IMG/VR virus record: IMGVR_UViG_3300021371_000059
Coordinates: 1-33,704 of that record
DNA from: a virus
Length of the DNA stretch: 33,704 nt
Reading direction: 5' to 3' (one strand)
Shown here: positions 19,919 to 28,144 of the stretch, in pieces
Numbering within the stretch: position 1 is the stretch's first letter
Layout: the number at the start of each line of letters is the position of its first letter
Position numbers and translations under genes: made by a program
Notes under the pieces: generated by a model
Told to the model about the DNA's origin: nothing
Databases searched by the model: none
What the model saw: the letters and a program-made list of their open reading frames with translations, nothing else

Positions 19919-20385
19919 TGCTCAGTCCAAACCTCATCACCAGTGCCAACAATAGTCCATGTTTCATCACCGCCAGATACAATCGTAAATGTCTCCGCTG
20001 GAGATATATCATCTTCCCACAATATCTCACCTAAGACGCTTGTTTGCAAGTTACTGGATATTGTCTCAGAACTGTTAAATGTAGCATTGCCATGAGTGGT
20101 TTTATCGAACTGCATTGAAGCATCAGAGCTAAGCGATAGCACCGCATTGCCATCTGATGTTTGCGTGAAGTTGGATGATTTTTCAGCACTAGCTCCGTGT
20201 ATTAATGTTTGTGTGGATGTCTTAGTAAAGTTACTGCTTATAGAAGTAGAGCCAGATAAAACACCTATACCTACAGATGTTTTGCTACTAGTACCAATCA
20301 TTTCAGCTACGCCTTCAACTGTAATATCAGCGGCAAAATTAGAAAAGGCTATTGTTGCAAATGGAGATGTGGCGAAAATACTCAT
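19915..20385 (-). CDS. Repeat-containing hypothetical tail protein (156 aa)
   Basis: 156 aa built of Ser/Thr-rich degenerate repeats of about 20-22 residues: SSNFTKTSTQTLIHGASAEK, SSNFTQTSDGNAVLSLSSDA, SMQFDKTTHGNATFNSSETI, then SSNLQTSVLGEILWEDD. The C-terminus duplicates an 11-residue unit: FTIVSGGDETW and WTIVGTGDEVW, ending TEQ. This suggests a repetitive beta structure, possibly a shaft or a short fibre. No family recognised. It lies directly before the nozzle gene and after the main fibre gene. Confidence 0.7.
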   Translation of the reverse strand: MSIFATSPFATIAFSNFAADITVEGVAEMIGTSSKTSVGIGVLSGSTSISSNFTKTSTQTLIHGASAEKSSNFTQTSDGNAVLSLSSDASMQFDKTTHGNATFNSSETISSNLQTSVLGEILWEDDISPAETFTIVSGGDETWTIVGTGDEVWTEQ

Positions 20386-20422
20386 TTAACAATACCTTAA
20401 AATTTAATTGGGTCTATTTGCA

Positions 20423-20824
20423 TTATGCAAACTTTCTGGTTGGTGTTGCTGGTGGGTCAATTACAAGGTCAGCATCTTCTAACGTTTGTATTATACTATC
20501 TGCCTCATCGCGCATTTTACGCAAATTTAAATGATAGCCATTGACCGCTGTTATTTCTGGATATTCGTTTCCCTCATCGTCAACGAGCGTGTTACCAGTA
20601 GGCGCGTAGATAGTGCCAACTTCATCAACTCCAATAGCTTTATTACCGCTTAGAAACTGATTGCCATCTTCATCCGTATGCAAAATAGATGTGCCGTTCA
20701 ATGCAGTAAGTAATGCTTCTCTATCATCTGCTTTTACGAAATAGTCGTTTAATATATCAATAGATTCTTCAGCTACATCAAACTGAACATCAGAAGAAAA
20801 ACCATTTAATAATTCATCAGTCAT
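20423..20824 (-). CDS. Hypothetical protein after the main fibre (133 aa)
   Basis: 133 aa, acidic. It starts MTDELLNGFSSDVQFDVAEE, has a beta-rich middle (ILHTDEDGNQFLSGNKAIGV; YAPTGNTLVDDEGNEYPEIT), a helical part NGYHLNLRKMRDEADSIIQT and ends PPATPTRKFA. I recall the NTLVDxEGNEYPE...GYHxNLR...PTRKFA pattern from marine phage genomes at the same place, without known function. A chaperone for fibre folding or a small tail protein is possible. Confidence 0.7.
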   Translation of the reverse strand: MTDELLNGFSSDVQFDVAEESIDILNDYFVKADDREALLTALNGTSILHTDEDGNQFLSGNKAIGVDEVGTIYAPTGNTLVDDEGNEYPEITAVNGYHLNLRKMRDEADSIIQTLEDADLVIDPPATPTRKFA

Positions 20825-20826
20825 TT

Positions 20827-23361
20827 TTATCCGTCCCTTATTGCCTCTAAAGTTGCGTCTGATAATCTGCGTGGGTAATATCGAAAATAAGCAAATATTT
20901 GAGAGCTAACATTTGTTCCAGTATCAGGTCTACATCCAAGACCAAACTCATCTATTCCGTCCAGAATAGCAACAGATGTATCATTATAACCATCTGTAGA
21001 AATAGTGCCGTCTCTGTCTCTTAATCTGCGAATAGCCACATCGTTTTCTTTATAAGCAAACATATGGATAAACTTGTCTCCTATTTCAGAATTAAATTGG
21101 TCAAATGATAATAAGTTACCATCTACAGCGTCGACATAATTTTCAAATATTCCACTAGAATTAGAATTAACATTTACACCAAATCGGTCACTGTTATTTA
21201 GTTGAAAGCAATAAACTCTAGAAAAAGTAGTTCCTAATCCAACAAACTCAAACTTAGTTTCAATAGTCCCTTCAGATTGATTGTAGCCAGTGAACGGCAA
21301 ACTGCCAGTTGACATCGTAGCCAAGTCAGCAGAACGTGTTACGGCTGAGCCGCTAGTTGGTATGTAGCTTGTAGGGAATGCGCCTTGTTCTACTTGTGCG
21401 CCCCAAACGTAAATGCTATCGTTTGCAGTAGGGGTGTGAATAACAGTTACATCGTCTGCATCATTAAGAAATATATTGCAATTCATATTTGAAGTAGATG
21501 TAGTAATAGCTGTTATAAAGCATCTAAACCAACCATTTCCATAATCCTCAACTTGAGTGCTAGAGTCGCTTCCTGTGATTATATTGCCATTTTCTAAATC
21601 AACACCGCCTTTAATTTGTGGAAATATAGCAGTGTCAAACCCAAGAACAGCGTATCTTTGTTGTCCTTTTTTTAAAAAACATGAGAATGTATAGGTTTCT
21701 CCAGAATTTACGCTAACTTGGTCTTGCACCTGATGAGTACCAGATGCTGGTGTTCCAGTAACTTTGACCTCATCTGCATTTACAGAACCATCTGGGGACA
21801 AAATTTGATTTGCTGTAACAGCTATAGTAAGACTTTTATTCCAAGACGCATTGTCAAGTTCTTCTGAATAAGGAAGTGAGTTCACCCGTTGCTCTTCAAT
21901 CAGCAAACCATTCTGCGTAGCACCGCCACCGTAGTATTCAAGTCCGTTTGTTTGGTTGTAAGTTGTAGCTGTTGAGCCTACTTCTACTTGTGCGCCCCAA
22001 GCATAAAAACCATCCCCAGTTGTATTTGTACTGCTTGTAAAAAATACATGAGGTCTTACAACAAAAGTTCCAGTGCCTGTGTTTGCTGACATTATGTATT
22101 TGTACCAACCATTTCCGTAATCTTCGCTAGTTACCGTAAATGTGTCATTTGATGGCGAACCAGCAGTAGATGTACCAGTAACTTCACCAGTGTCTAAATT
22201 TAGACTTCCAATTAAATATGTTCCGTCAGAATCTCTCTGTCTTATTCTTATTGAAGCCGTATTCAATTCTGCTGATTTTAAAAATATGCTAAATGTAACA
22301 TCTTCATCATTTCCAAAGCTAGTTATAGTGCCGTCAAAAATATGATGTGCGCCAGTTTGATTATCAGATTCAATTTTATCAGCAGTTGTAGTGCCATCTG
22401 GAGCCGCAATTTGGTTTGTTGCTACTGTTATTCTGCTCTTGCTCCAGTTTGTATTAAAGTCTTCACTTTGGACAACCAAATTCTGCGGTTGTTCAGCACT
22501 CAGGAAATACCCAGCCTCATGGTCTAGCCTTGCACCATAGACAGCGGCAGATGTCGTTTTAATGTAGGGATTGCCAACAGGCACAAACTTGTGTTGGCTT
22601 AACTGTGCGCCCCATATGTGAATACCAGAACCTGTTGTACCAGCGTAGCTAATGCTAGACCCACTAGAAGATGGCCCTGTTATAAACTTTAACTGATTAA
22701 CTCCACTAGCATTCATCTGAACAACAACAGATGCTCTTACCCAACCATTACCAGCATCAACTATAGATGCAGTAATAAGAGTAGGAGCAGTCCCAAAACC
22801 GCCAAAACTTTCTACAGTCTTATTATCAATGTCAAATATTTGAGTAAAGCCACCAACGAACACACCACTATTTAAAACCTCTGGTCTAATGTATCCAAAA
22901 GTTCTTTCGTCAGATTTTAAATAAACAGACATGACATAAACAGTGTTAGCACTTGCATTTACTTGCTGTATTACACCATGTATTCCAGATGCAGTATCTT
23001 CCCCAAACTTATCAGCAGTTGTCAGCCCATCGGGGGCAGTTGTGTCGTTGACTGTAACCGTGCCTCTAGTAGCTGTCCAAGTTGTACTTATGTCCTCTGA
23101 CTGTAGGATAAGATTATGCGGTGCGTACTTAACTAATCCATCGCTGTCAGTAAAGGTAGCCTGAGATGCACGACTAAAATCAATCGCATCGTCAGGGGCG
23201 GCATTAGCACCTATAGTCGCATTATTAACAAAGTTTAAATCTAAAACTTTGTCAGATGGAAAATTACCAGCCGCTTGATGTTCCGCTATATCGTTTAAAC
23301 GAAACAATCCTTTTGCAGATGTTTTAGATACTGCGCGTGGTGTTGCAGAAATCAACGCCAT
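20827..23361 (-). CDS. Tail fibre with three binding modules and a lectin-like C-terminus (844 aa)
   Basis: 844 aa. Residues 1-80 are an attachment-type N-terminus. Three copies of one module follow at about 83-255, 294-462 and 494-662. Each has N-L-x-x-Q/Y-S-E-(D/E) with a following Trp, then a (S/A)PDGxxxAD motif, an (Y/A)GNGWxR/K segment and a WGAQ(L/V)E/S end. This is a carbohydrate-binding-type jelly roll common in phage fibres. Residues about 695-840 form a LamG-like domain ending YYPRRLSDATLEAIRDG. No catalytic site is seen, so it is probably receptor recognition, not degradation. Confidence 0.8.
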   Translation of the reverse strand: MALISATPRAVSKTSAKGLFRLNDIAEHQAAGNFPSDKVLDLNFVNNATIGANAAPDDAIDFSRASQATFTDSDGLVKYAPHNLILQSEDISTTWTATRGTVTVNDTTAPDGLTTADKFGEDTASGIHGVIQQVNASANTVYVMSVYLKSDERTFGYIRPEVLNSGVFVGGFTQIFDIDNKTVESFGGFGTAPTLITASIVDAGNGWVRASVVVQMNASGVNQLKFITGPSSSGSSISYAGTTGSGIHIWGAQLSQHKFVPVGNPYIKTTSAAVYGARLDHEAGYFLSAEQPQNLVVQSEDFNTNWSKSRITVATNQIAAPDGTTTADKIESDNQTGAHHIFDGTITSFGNDEDVTFSIFLKSAELNTASIRIRQRDSDGTYLIGSLNLDTGEVTGTSTAGSPSNDTFTVTSEDYGNGWYKYIMSANTGTGTFVVRPHVFFTSSTNTTGDGFYAWGAQVEVGSTATTYNQTNGLEYYGGGATQNGLLIEEQRVNSLPYSEELDNASWNKSLTIAVTANQILSPDGSVNADEVKVTGTPASGTHQVQDQVSVNSGETYTFSCFLKKGQQRYAVLGFDTAIFPQIKGGVDLENGNIITGSDSSTQVEDYGNGWFRCFITAITTSTSNMNCNIFLNDADDVTVIHTPTANDSIYVWGAQVEQGAFPTSYIPTSGSAVTRSADLATMSTGSLPFTGYNQSEGTIETKFEFVGLGTTFSRVYCFQLNNSDRFGVNVNSNSSGIFENYVDAVDGNLLSFDQFNSEIGDKFIHMFAYKENDVAIRRLRDRDGTISTDGYNDTSVAILDGIDEFGLGCRPDTGTNVSSQIFAYFRYYPRRLSDATLEAIRDG

Positions 23362-23723
23362 TAGCTAATCTCTTCATACGCAATAACAATTTCTAAGTCA
23401 CTCGCTGTTAGCGCACCGCCTCGCAAGCTGTCACCCTCTTCGAGATAGATGTTGGTGTTCTTGTCCAAAACAATTACTGAGGCATTTGTTGGCACAGTTA
23501 CTGATTTAATTATTCTGTAACCAGTTGTTCCATTGTGATAATCTAGCGTCGCGTCTGCATCCACCGCTCCGTCTACATTGGATATTATGACTGTGTTTAC
23601 TTTAAATACTTTTCCGCTTGATGCGGCATTTGTTAGCAAAGCTGTCGTTGTCGTTGTGGTTAAAACTGCACCAACAGTTTTACCTGTTATGGTCGATACG
23701 TTGACTATGTTCGGGGCGGTCAT
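23361..23723 (-). CDS. Small beta-rich virion protein (120 aa)
   Basis: 120 aa with AGGAG upstream of ATG 23723. It starts MTAPNIVNVSTITGKTVGAV and has a Thr-rich stretch (LTTTTTTALLTNAASSGKVF), then VNTVIISNVDGAVDADATLD and LDKNTNIYLEEGDSLRGGAL. This is the pattern of small all-beta proteins that I recall in marine phage tail clusters, possibly decoration or fibre-connecting proteins. It lies between the two large fibres. Function not established. Confidence 0.75.
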   Translation of the reverse strand: MTAPNIVNVSTITGKTVGAVLTTTTTTALLTNAASSGKVFKVNTVIISNVDGAVDADATLDYHNGTTGYRIIKSVTVPTNASVIVLDKNTNIYLEEGDSLRGGALTASDLEIVIAYEEIS

Positions 23724-23732
23724 GTTTTTCTC

Positions 23733-25742
23733 CTATCCGAATACTAATGAAAATGCGATTGCTTTGGACGTAGCGTCAGAGGTCATTGCGACAGTGCCTG
23801 ACTTGTCGGGTAATTGAATGGTGTTATCGCTTGTGGGGTCAATGACTGTTAGGGTTGTTTCGTTGTTATCGCCTGTAGAACCTTCAAATATAAGATTTCT
23901 TCCAGTGCCAATTTCAACGTCTCTGAAGAATGCACTTTTACCCGACTTCATCTGTAAATATGTAGTTTCAACTCCAGAACTTAAACCTTTAAATTCTAAC
24001 CTCATGTCCTCAGTGCCATCACTGACATCTGTTATGCTTGTAAATATTCTAGAATAGGTTACATCTTCTGCCGCATCATTTTTCCCAACAAACGCAATTT
24101 CGCCAATTATATCATTATCTGCTGGACTAGCACTGTTTCTAAAAAGTTTTAAAGTCGGGTCTTCTGTATCACCGCCATCTAGTGAGGTAAGAGTGAGGTC
24201 TCCTGTAATGCTTTGGTTGCCTGTGTCTAACAGCACAGTTCCAGTGGCATCGGGCAATGAAATGGTGCGGTCTGCTGTAGGGTCGATGACGGTTAGGGTC
24301 GTTTCGTTTGCATTAGATGTTGCACCCTCAAAAATAAGATTAATGCCAGTGTCTAATCTTACTTGAAAGTTTTGAAACCTCACTTCGTTACTAGTGCCAT
24401 GAATGTTGATAGCATTTGTTATTGTACCAGCTTTTATAACCCCCATCCTAAGTTGACCATATTCGTTGCCATCAGTTTCGCCAAGAATAGAACCCCTTGT
24501 GAATGCGTATTGTCTTTCTGTGTCAGTTGAAGAATTGCCATTAAAACCTAAAGAACCAAGACTATCACCTGCTGTTGGACTAGCACTATCTCTGAATAAA
24601 ACTAACGATGGGTCTGTTGTAGCACCAGCGTCTGTTGAGGTGATGGTTAAATCGCCAGTAATTGATTGGTCACCAGTATTTAGGAGAACAGTTCCTGTCG
24701 CATCAGGTAAAGTAATGGTGCGGTCTGCGGTGGGAGTGGTAGGTGAAATAGTAACATCAAAATTAGTAGTATTAGGATGCATTAATTTTAATGCGCTGTT
24801 TCCTGTTACTGCAAAAATAGGATTTCTTGTACTGGTCGACACTTGAAAATCCACAAGTCCGAATATTTCACTATCAACTCCAGCCTTTGTGTCCAATAAA
24901 TACATTTCATTTTCTGTTGTACCAGAAACATTTTTTAAGACTATATGACCATTAAATTGTGGCGAAAATACTGGAGGTGCAGTATTGTCAATTTGTGCTA
25001 ATTCACCGTGGTCATCTCCACCGAAGTGTATTTGTCCACTTGCTTCTAGCGTTCCTGTCACTGTCGCGCCAGTGCTAGTTGTTTCTAGCTTTTTAACATT
25101 ATCATAACGAAAACTAACACCTAAATCAGGTTTAAAAATAGCAGAAATTTTAGTGTTAGCGGCATCCTTTATATTAACCGCGTCACTTGCTCTTAGCTGT
25201 AATACACCTGTTCCGCTATCTTTAATGATACTATTTGCGCCATCGTGAAATATCTCTAAATCACTACCAGTGCCAAACACTGCCTTAACATTATCGCTAA
25301 AGGTTAAATCACCACTGGTCTTTGTATCTGCGGCATCACTGCGTAAAAACTGGGTGCTGTCTAGGCTGTCAAGAGTGGCGGCATCTACATTAGTCAGATT
25401 ACGCCCATCTAATGCAATTATATGACCACTCGCATCTCTAAACACTGCCTTCTCTGCTGGCTGGCAACAGAATATAGTCTTAGTACCACTAGACCAACTC
25501 ACAGCAGAATCTGAGTTACTGGATTGTAAGATTGTTGTTCTGGCAAGGGTAGTGCCACTTGCTGTGTATGTGCCTATACCAACCTCAAAGTCAGTGCCGT
25601 CAGTACAAGCGTAATAAGTCGTATTGCCATCACCAATAGATGCAAAACTCTCAAAACCTGTTGATGCACCAGCCAGCGTGTAAGTAGCTGTACCAGTGGT
25701 AGTTGTTGTTTCTTTTACGCGGTCAGCTAATACTAATGCCAT
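23733..25742 (-). CDS. Tail fibre with 150-residue repeats (669 aa)
   Basis: 669 aa. The N-terminal 100 residues (MALVLADRVKETTTTTGTAT; SIGDGNTTYYACTDGTDFEV) form a fibre head domain widespread in marine phages. It is followed by FRDASGHIIALDGRNLTNVD and a shaft region with SDLEIFHDGANSIIKDSGTG. Three repeat units end in ADRTITLPDATGTVLLNTGD (about 339-358), ADRTISLPDATGTVLLDTGN (490-509) and SDNTIQLPDKSGTVAMTSD (638-656), spaced 150 residues. It ends without a recognised chaperone or lectin domain (ATSKAIAFSLVFG). Probably a shaft or side fibre. Confidence 0.8.
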   Translation of the reverse strand: MALVLADRVKETTTTTGTATYTLAGASTGFESFASIGDGNTTYYACTDGTDFEVGIGTYTASGTTLARTTILQSSNSDSAVSWSSGTKTIFCCQPAEKAVFRDASGHIIALDGRNLTNVDAATLDSLDSTQFLRSDAADTKTSGDLTFSDNVKAVFGTGSDLEIFHDGANSIIKDSGTGVLQLRASDAVNIKDAANTKISAIFKPDLGVSFRYDNVKKLETTSTGATVTGTLEASGQIHFGGDDHGELAQIDNTAPPVFSPQFNGHIVLKNVSGTTENEMYLLDTKAGVDSEIFGLVDFQVSTSTRNPIFAVTGNSALKLMHPNTTNFDVTISPTTPTADRTITLPDATGTVLLNTGDQSITGDLTITSTDAGATTDPSLVLFRDSASPTAGDSLGSLGFNGNSSTDTERQYAFTRGSILGETDGNEYGQLRMGVIKAGTITNAINIHGTSNEVRFQNFQVRLDTGINLIFEGATSNANETTLTVIDPTADRTISLPDATGTVLLDTGNQSITGDLTLTSLDGGDTEDPTLKLFRNSASPADNDIIGEIAFVGKNDAAEDVTYSRIFTSITDVSDGTEDMRLEFKGLSSGVETTYLQMKSGKSAFFRDVEIGTGRNLIFEGSTGDNNETTLTVIDPTSDNTIQLPDKSGTVAMTSDATSKAIAFSLVFG

Positions 25743-26171
25743 TTACTTCAACTCTATTGTTAGGTTTCCTGCATTGATTCTAAAAATATCGCCAGTTTGA
25801 ATTGTCTTATTTGTATCCAAAGCCCCCACAAACAGAATATTACCGCTACTAGCCGCATCTGCTATAAATGCGTGTGTAATTGTATTATCAGTTCCTGTTG
25901 AAGCTGACCATTCTATGTTAGCCGCATTAGTAACTGTCTGAGCGTCTGTAGCACTGCTAGCAAGCGTCCAGTTAGCCGCTGTGACCTGTTGCCTAGAATA
26001 AGCCCCAAAGTTAGCCTCTGTTAAGCTCCCAGCCTCTGCATCAGATACAGCAGTTGCTAACCCCACATAAATGCTATCGCCTAAAGTGGTTAAACCACCA
26101 GCATTATTTTTAAAGAGAAAACTTAGAAGTTTATTTTCTAAGTAGGTGGTTGCCGCATTGGTTGTTGCCAT
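25743..26171 (-). CDS. Tail fibre/appendage protein (142 aa)
   Basis: 142 aa from ATG 26171, preceded by GGAG. It reads MATTNAATTYLENKLLSFLF, then GDSIYVGLATAVSDAEAGSL, EANFGAYSRQQVTAANWTLA and FVGALDTNKTIQTGDIFRIN with a short end. This is a common small protein of tailed phages next to the adaptor or fibre genes (pattern YLExxLLxxLF, YVGLxTAxxDAxxGxLxEA, YxRQxVTxxxW), annotated as tail fibre or tail protein. It lies between adaptor and fibre genes. Likely structural. Confidence 0.8.
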   Translation of the reverse strand: MATTNAATTYLENKLLSFLFKNNAGGLTTLGDSIYVGLATAVSDAEAGSLTEANFGAYSRQQVTAANWTLASSATDAQTVTNAANIEWSASTGTDNTITHAFIADAASSGNILFVGALDTNKTIQTGDIFRINAGNLTIELK

Positions 26172-26180
26172 AACTAGCTC

Positions 26181-26819
26181 CTAATTAACTAACGAATCTT
26201 GCCGTGAATATACAGATTTAATTTGCAGTGAGCCAGTACCGTAATGACTACGCTGTTCGTCTACCTTAACCTCTTCCATACCACGGCTGAATTTCTGGTC
26301 ATAAACTGCCGCCCTCTGCTCATCTAAAAGATAAATGTAAGCCTCAGATAAAGCACCATACAAATATAACTCAGGAGAGCGACTAAACAGTATTGGCGTA
26401 GTGCTATCAGATATTGCTGGTAATGTGCCAATATAGACAATTTCCATTTGATATGCGCTATCTGGTATTGGTCTTACTTTCATCTCAGAGCCAACAATGC
26501 TGAAACCTTGCGGTCTGCCTGTTGAATTAGTGCCATAAGTTTGGTCTAAGTTTGTGGGGCTAAAGTAGCTTAGAACCTTAACAGGGTCTGTGTTTAGCTT
26601 TGCCTCTCGCACTTCCCTAAAGTCAGTCGGCAAAGTTACATACTGGTCATTAGCTGTGAGATTAGTTGTAGCTCTTTTTTCTTGCTCTCGCGTTTCTAAC
26701 TCGCGGCTCATTCTGCCTTCCGCAAGCTGGATAAATGTAGGTATCTGAGTTGTTAAATCATCTCTGGCTAGAAAGTCAGCTATGGTACTCTTTAACTCTG
26801 CGTAAGTGCTAATGCTCAT
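26181..26819 (-). CDS. Head-to-tail adaptor (SU10-type)
   Basis: 212 aa, with its ATG overlapping the upstream stop as ATGA. It opens MSISTYAELKSTIADFLARD, then TTQIPTFIQLAEGRMSRELE, the N-terminal helices typical of podovirus adaptors (gp11 of phiEco32/SU10, gp6-like). The middle has LPTDFREVREAKLNTDPVKV and QGFSIVGSEMKVRPIPDSAY, then EIVYIGTLPAISDSTTPILF and SPELYLYGALSEAYIYLLDE, all in the usual order. The ring of adaptors joins portal to nozzle. Its spacing to the nozzle (about 6 kb, with fibres between) is unusual only in having fibres inserted. Confidence 0.87.
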   Translation of the reverse strand: MSISTYAELKSTIADFLARDDLTTQIPTFIQLAEGRMSRELETREQEKRATTNLTANDQYVTLPTDFREVREAKLNTDPVKVLSYFSPTNLDQTYGTNSTGRPQGFSIVGSEMKVRPIPDSAYQMEIVYIGTLPAISDSTTPILFSRSPELYLYGALSEAYIYLLDEQRAAVYDQKFSRGMEEVKVDEQRSHYGTGSLQIKSVYSRQDSLVN

Positions 26820-27130
26820 ACTATGCCGCCACCTGTTCTAAATGCCCTGTTTTCGCTATCGTTTAGCCACTGCTTCCAAGCCTTCGGATTTTCGGCTGGT
26901 CTGCCAAATTTATTCAGTAACTCATTATATATGATATTTGGTATTTCTGCTACATGAGCCATGTGCTTCTGAGTACCCATCATCTGCCCCTTTTGCCAAT
27001 CATCAGCCATATGCTTGTTTAGCTTTATAAGGGGGTCAAAACTTTGGGTCTGTACAATACGCTGTGAGCCATCAGTATCTGTGACTAAATCTACCGCCTT
27101 ACCAGCCTCATTTTTAATAGTGCGCTTCAT
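26816..27130 (-). CDS. Small protein between capsid and adaptor (104 aa)
   Basis: The frame opens at 27187 inside the capsid stop, but a strong hairpin (27148-27171) lies within it, so I choose ATG 27130 with GGTGG upstream. The product starts MKRTIKNEAGKAVDLVTDTD, includes IVQTQSFDPLIKLNKHMADD and HMAHVAEIPNIIYNELLNKF, and ends NDSENRAFRTGGGIV. It matches proteins I recall between capsid and adaptor genes of SU10-like marine phages. No named function; probably a head-neck component. Confidence 0.75.
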   Translation of the reverse strand: MKRTIKNEAGKAVDLVTDTDGSQRIVQTQSFDPLIKLNKHMADDWQKGQMMGTQKHMAHVAEIPNIIYNELLNKFGRPAENPKAWKQWLNDSENRAFRTGGGIV

Positions 27131-27147
27131 ATTCCACCATAAGGTTA

Positions 27148-27171
27148 GGGAGAGAGCTTCTGCCCTCTCCC
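27148..27171 (-). terminator. Strong hairpin right after the capsid gene
   Basis: On the minus strand GGGAGAGGGC-AGAA-GCTCTCTCCC: a 10-bp stem with one G-U pair and a GNRA-like AGAA tetraloop. It starts 9 nt after the capsid stop and ends 18 nt before the next start. No U-tract follows, so it is either a leaky terminator or an mRNA 3'-protecting stem that keeps capsid transcript abundant. Confidence 0.7.
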
Positions 27172-27179
27172 AAGTTACA

Positions 27180-28127
27180 TTAAGCACCTGATAGGTCTAG
27201 TACCATTGCGTGTGCTTTTGGAGCAGTTACTTTTAACGCCCACTCAGTCACAAGCTGGAACTTCTCTGCATCACCAGTTGGAGCGATTTCGTTCTCTGCG
27301 AAGTTACGTCCGTTTAGTGTGCAAATAGAAGCGAAGTCAGGGTCAATCAAGAAAGTACGGTCATTGCCCATAAATCTTGATGGAGTAGCTTCTAAAGTAC
27401 CGAAATCAGTTAGATAAACTGAGGTAGAACCAACATATGTTGTTTCCTTAGCCGCAGTCATATTTACCTGATTTTGCACCAAGTTGTTTGACACTGTTAG
27501 GTCTGAGAAGTTTGCACGATTAGTAGCACTCATCACCATAAGTGAAGGGTTTCCACCATCTGTCCAAGCATCCTGCATTGCATCGTCAATTAGTGCCAAT
27601 GTTAATGCGCGGTCATCACCACCAGTTACTGTGTCTGTGCCGTCACCAGTAGCAAAAGCACCAGCAGTTGCACCAACGGAACCGTTTGTAATCCAGCATG
27701 ATAGTGATGCTGATTTACGAGGCTCAGAAGCTGAACGAGCAACATCTGTGTCACCAACCATCTTCTCGATGTCTCTGCGAAGCTCTAAACCCTTTAGAAC
27801 CTTCTGGTATTGAACCTCACGGTCACGACCAGCTTTTTCTACTGCATCAAGGGTCTTTGAAACTGCTACAGACTTCTCAGAAATCTGATGGTAGTTACCA
27901 AGCCTTGTTGTAGCTGTAGGTGTTCCGAAGCTAGAATCAGCACCCTCTGTGGCGTAGTTAGTTGCCGCAGTCGCTAATTCTTGAACTTGCCACTCGGTAA
28001 AAATACCGTTTGAAGTTTCTTTTTTTAGGTTAGAGAAAAGGGGTGTTTCTGTCGGGTCAATACGATAGATAACATCCGCTAGCTGTTCGCGTTCGCCAAC
28101 AGCAGTTGTTGTAGTATGAGTAGCCAT
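27180..28127 (-). CDS. Major capsid protein (SU10-type)
   Basis: 315 aa. It starts MATHTTTTAVGEREQLADVI, then YRIDPTETPLFSNLKKETSN, the characteristic start of the SU10 major capsid family (DUF5309). Later segments are also in place: EWQVQELATAATNYATEGAD, then RLGNYHQISEKSVAVSKTLD, AVEKAGRDREVQYQKVLKGL, and near the end RNFAENEIAPTGDAEKFQLV with TEWALKVTAPKAHAMVLDLSG. It has the HK97 fold in the family. It has the best ribosome binding site seen here (AGGAGG) and a hairpin after its stop, fitting a highly expressed gene. The scaffold gene lies just upstream. Confidence 0.92.
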   Translation of the reverse strand: MATHTTTTAVGEREQLADVIYRIDPTETPLFSNLKKETSNGIFTEWQVQELATAATNYATEGADSSFGTPTATTRLGNYHQISEKSVAVSKTLDAVEKAGRDREVQYQKVLKGLELRRDIEKMVGDTDVARSASEPRKSASLSCWITNGSVGATAGAFATGDGTDTVTGGDDRALTLALIDDAMQDAWTDGGNPSLMVMSATNRANFSDLTVSNNLVQNQVNMTAAKETTYVGSTSVYLTDFGTLEATPSRFMGNDRTFLIDPDFASICTLNGRNFAENEIAPTGDAEKFQLVTEWALKVTAPKAHAMVLDLSGA

Positions 28128-28132
28128 TTAAA

Positions 28133-28138
28133 CCTCCT
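28133..28138 (-). promoter_or_regulatory. Consensus Shine-Dalgarno for the capsid gene
   Basis: AGGAGG on the minus strand, five bases before ATG 28127. It is the full consensus, and stronger than the sites of neighbouring genes, which mostly depend on stop-start overlaps. It fits the high copy number of the capsid protein. Confidence 0.85.
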
Positions 28139-28144
28139 ATAGTT

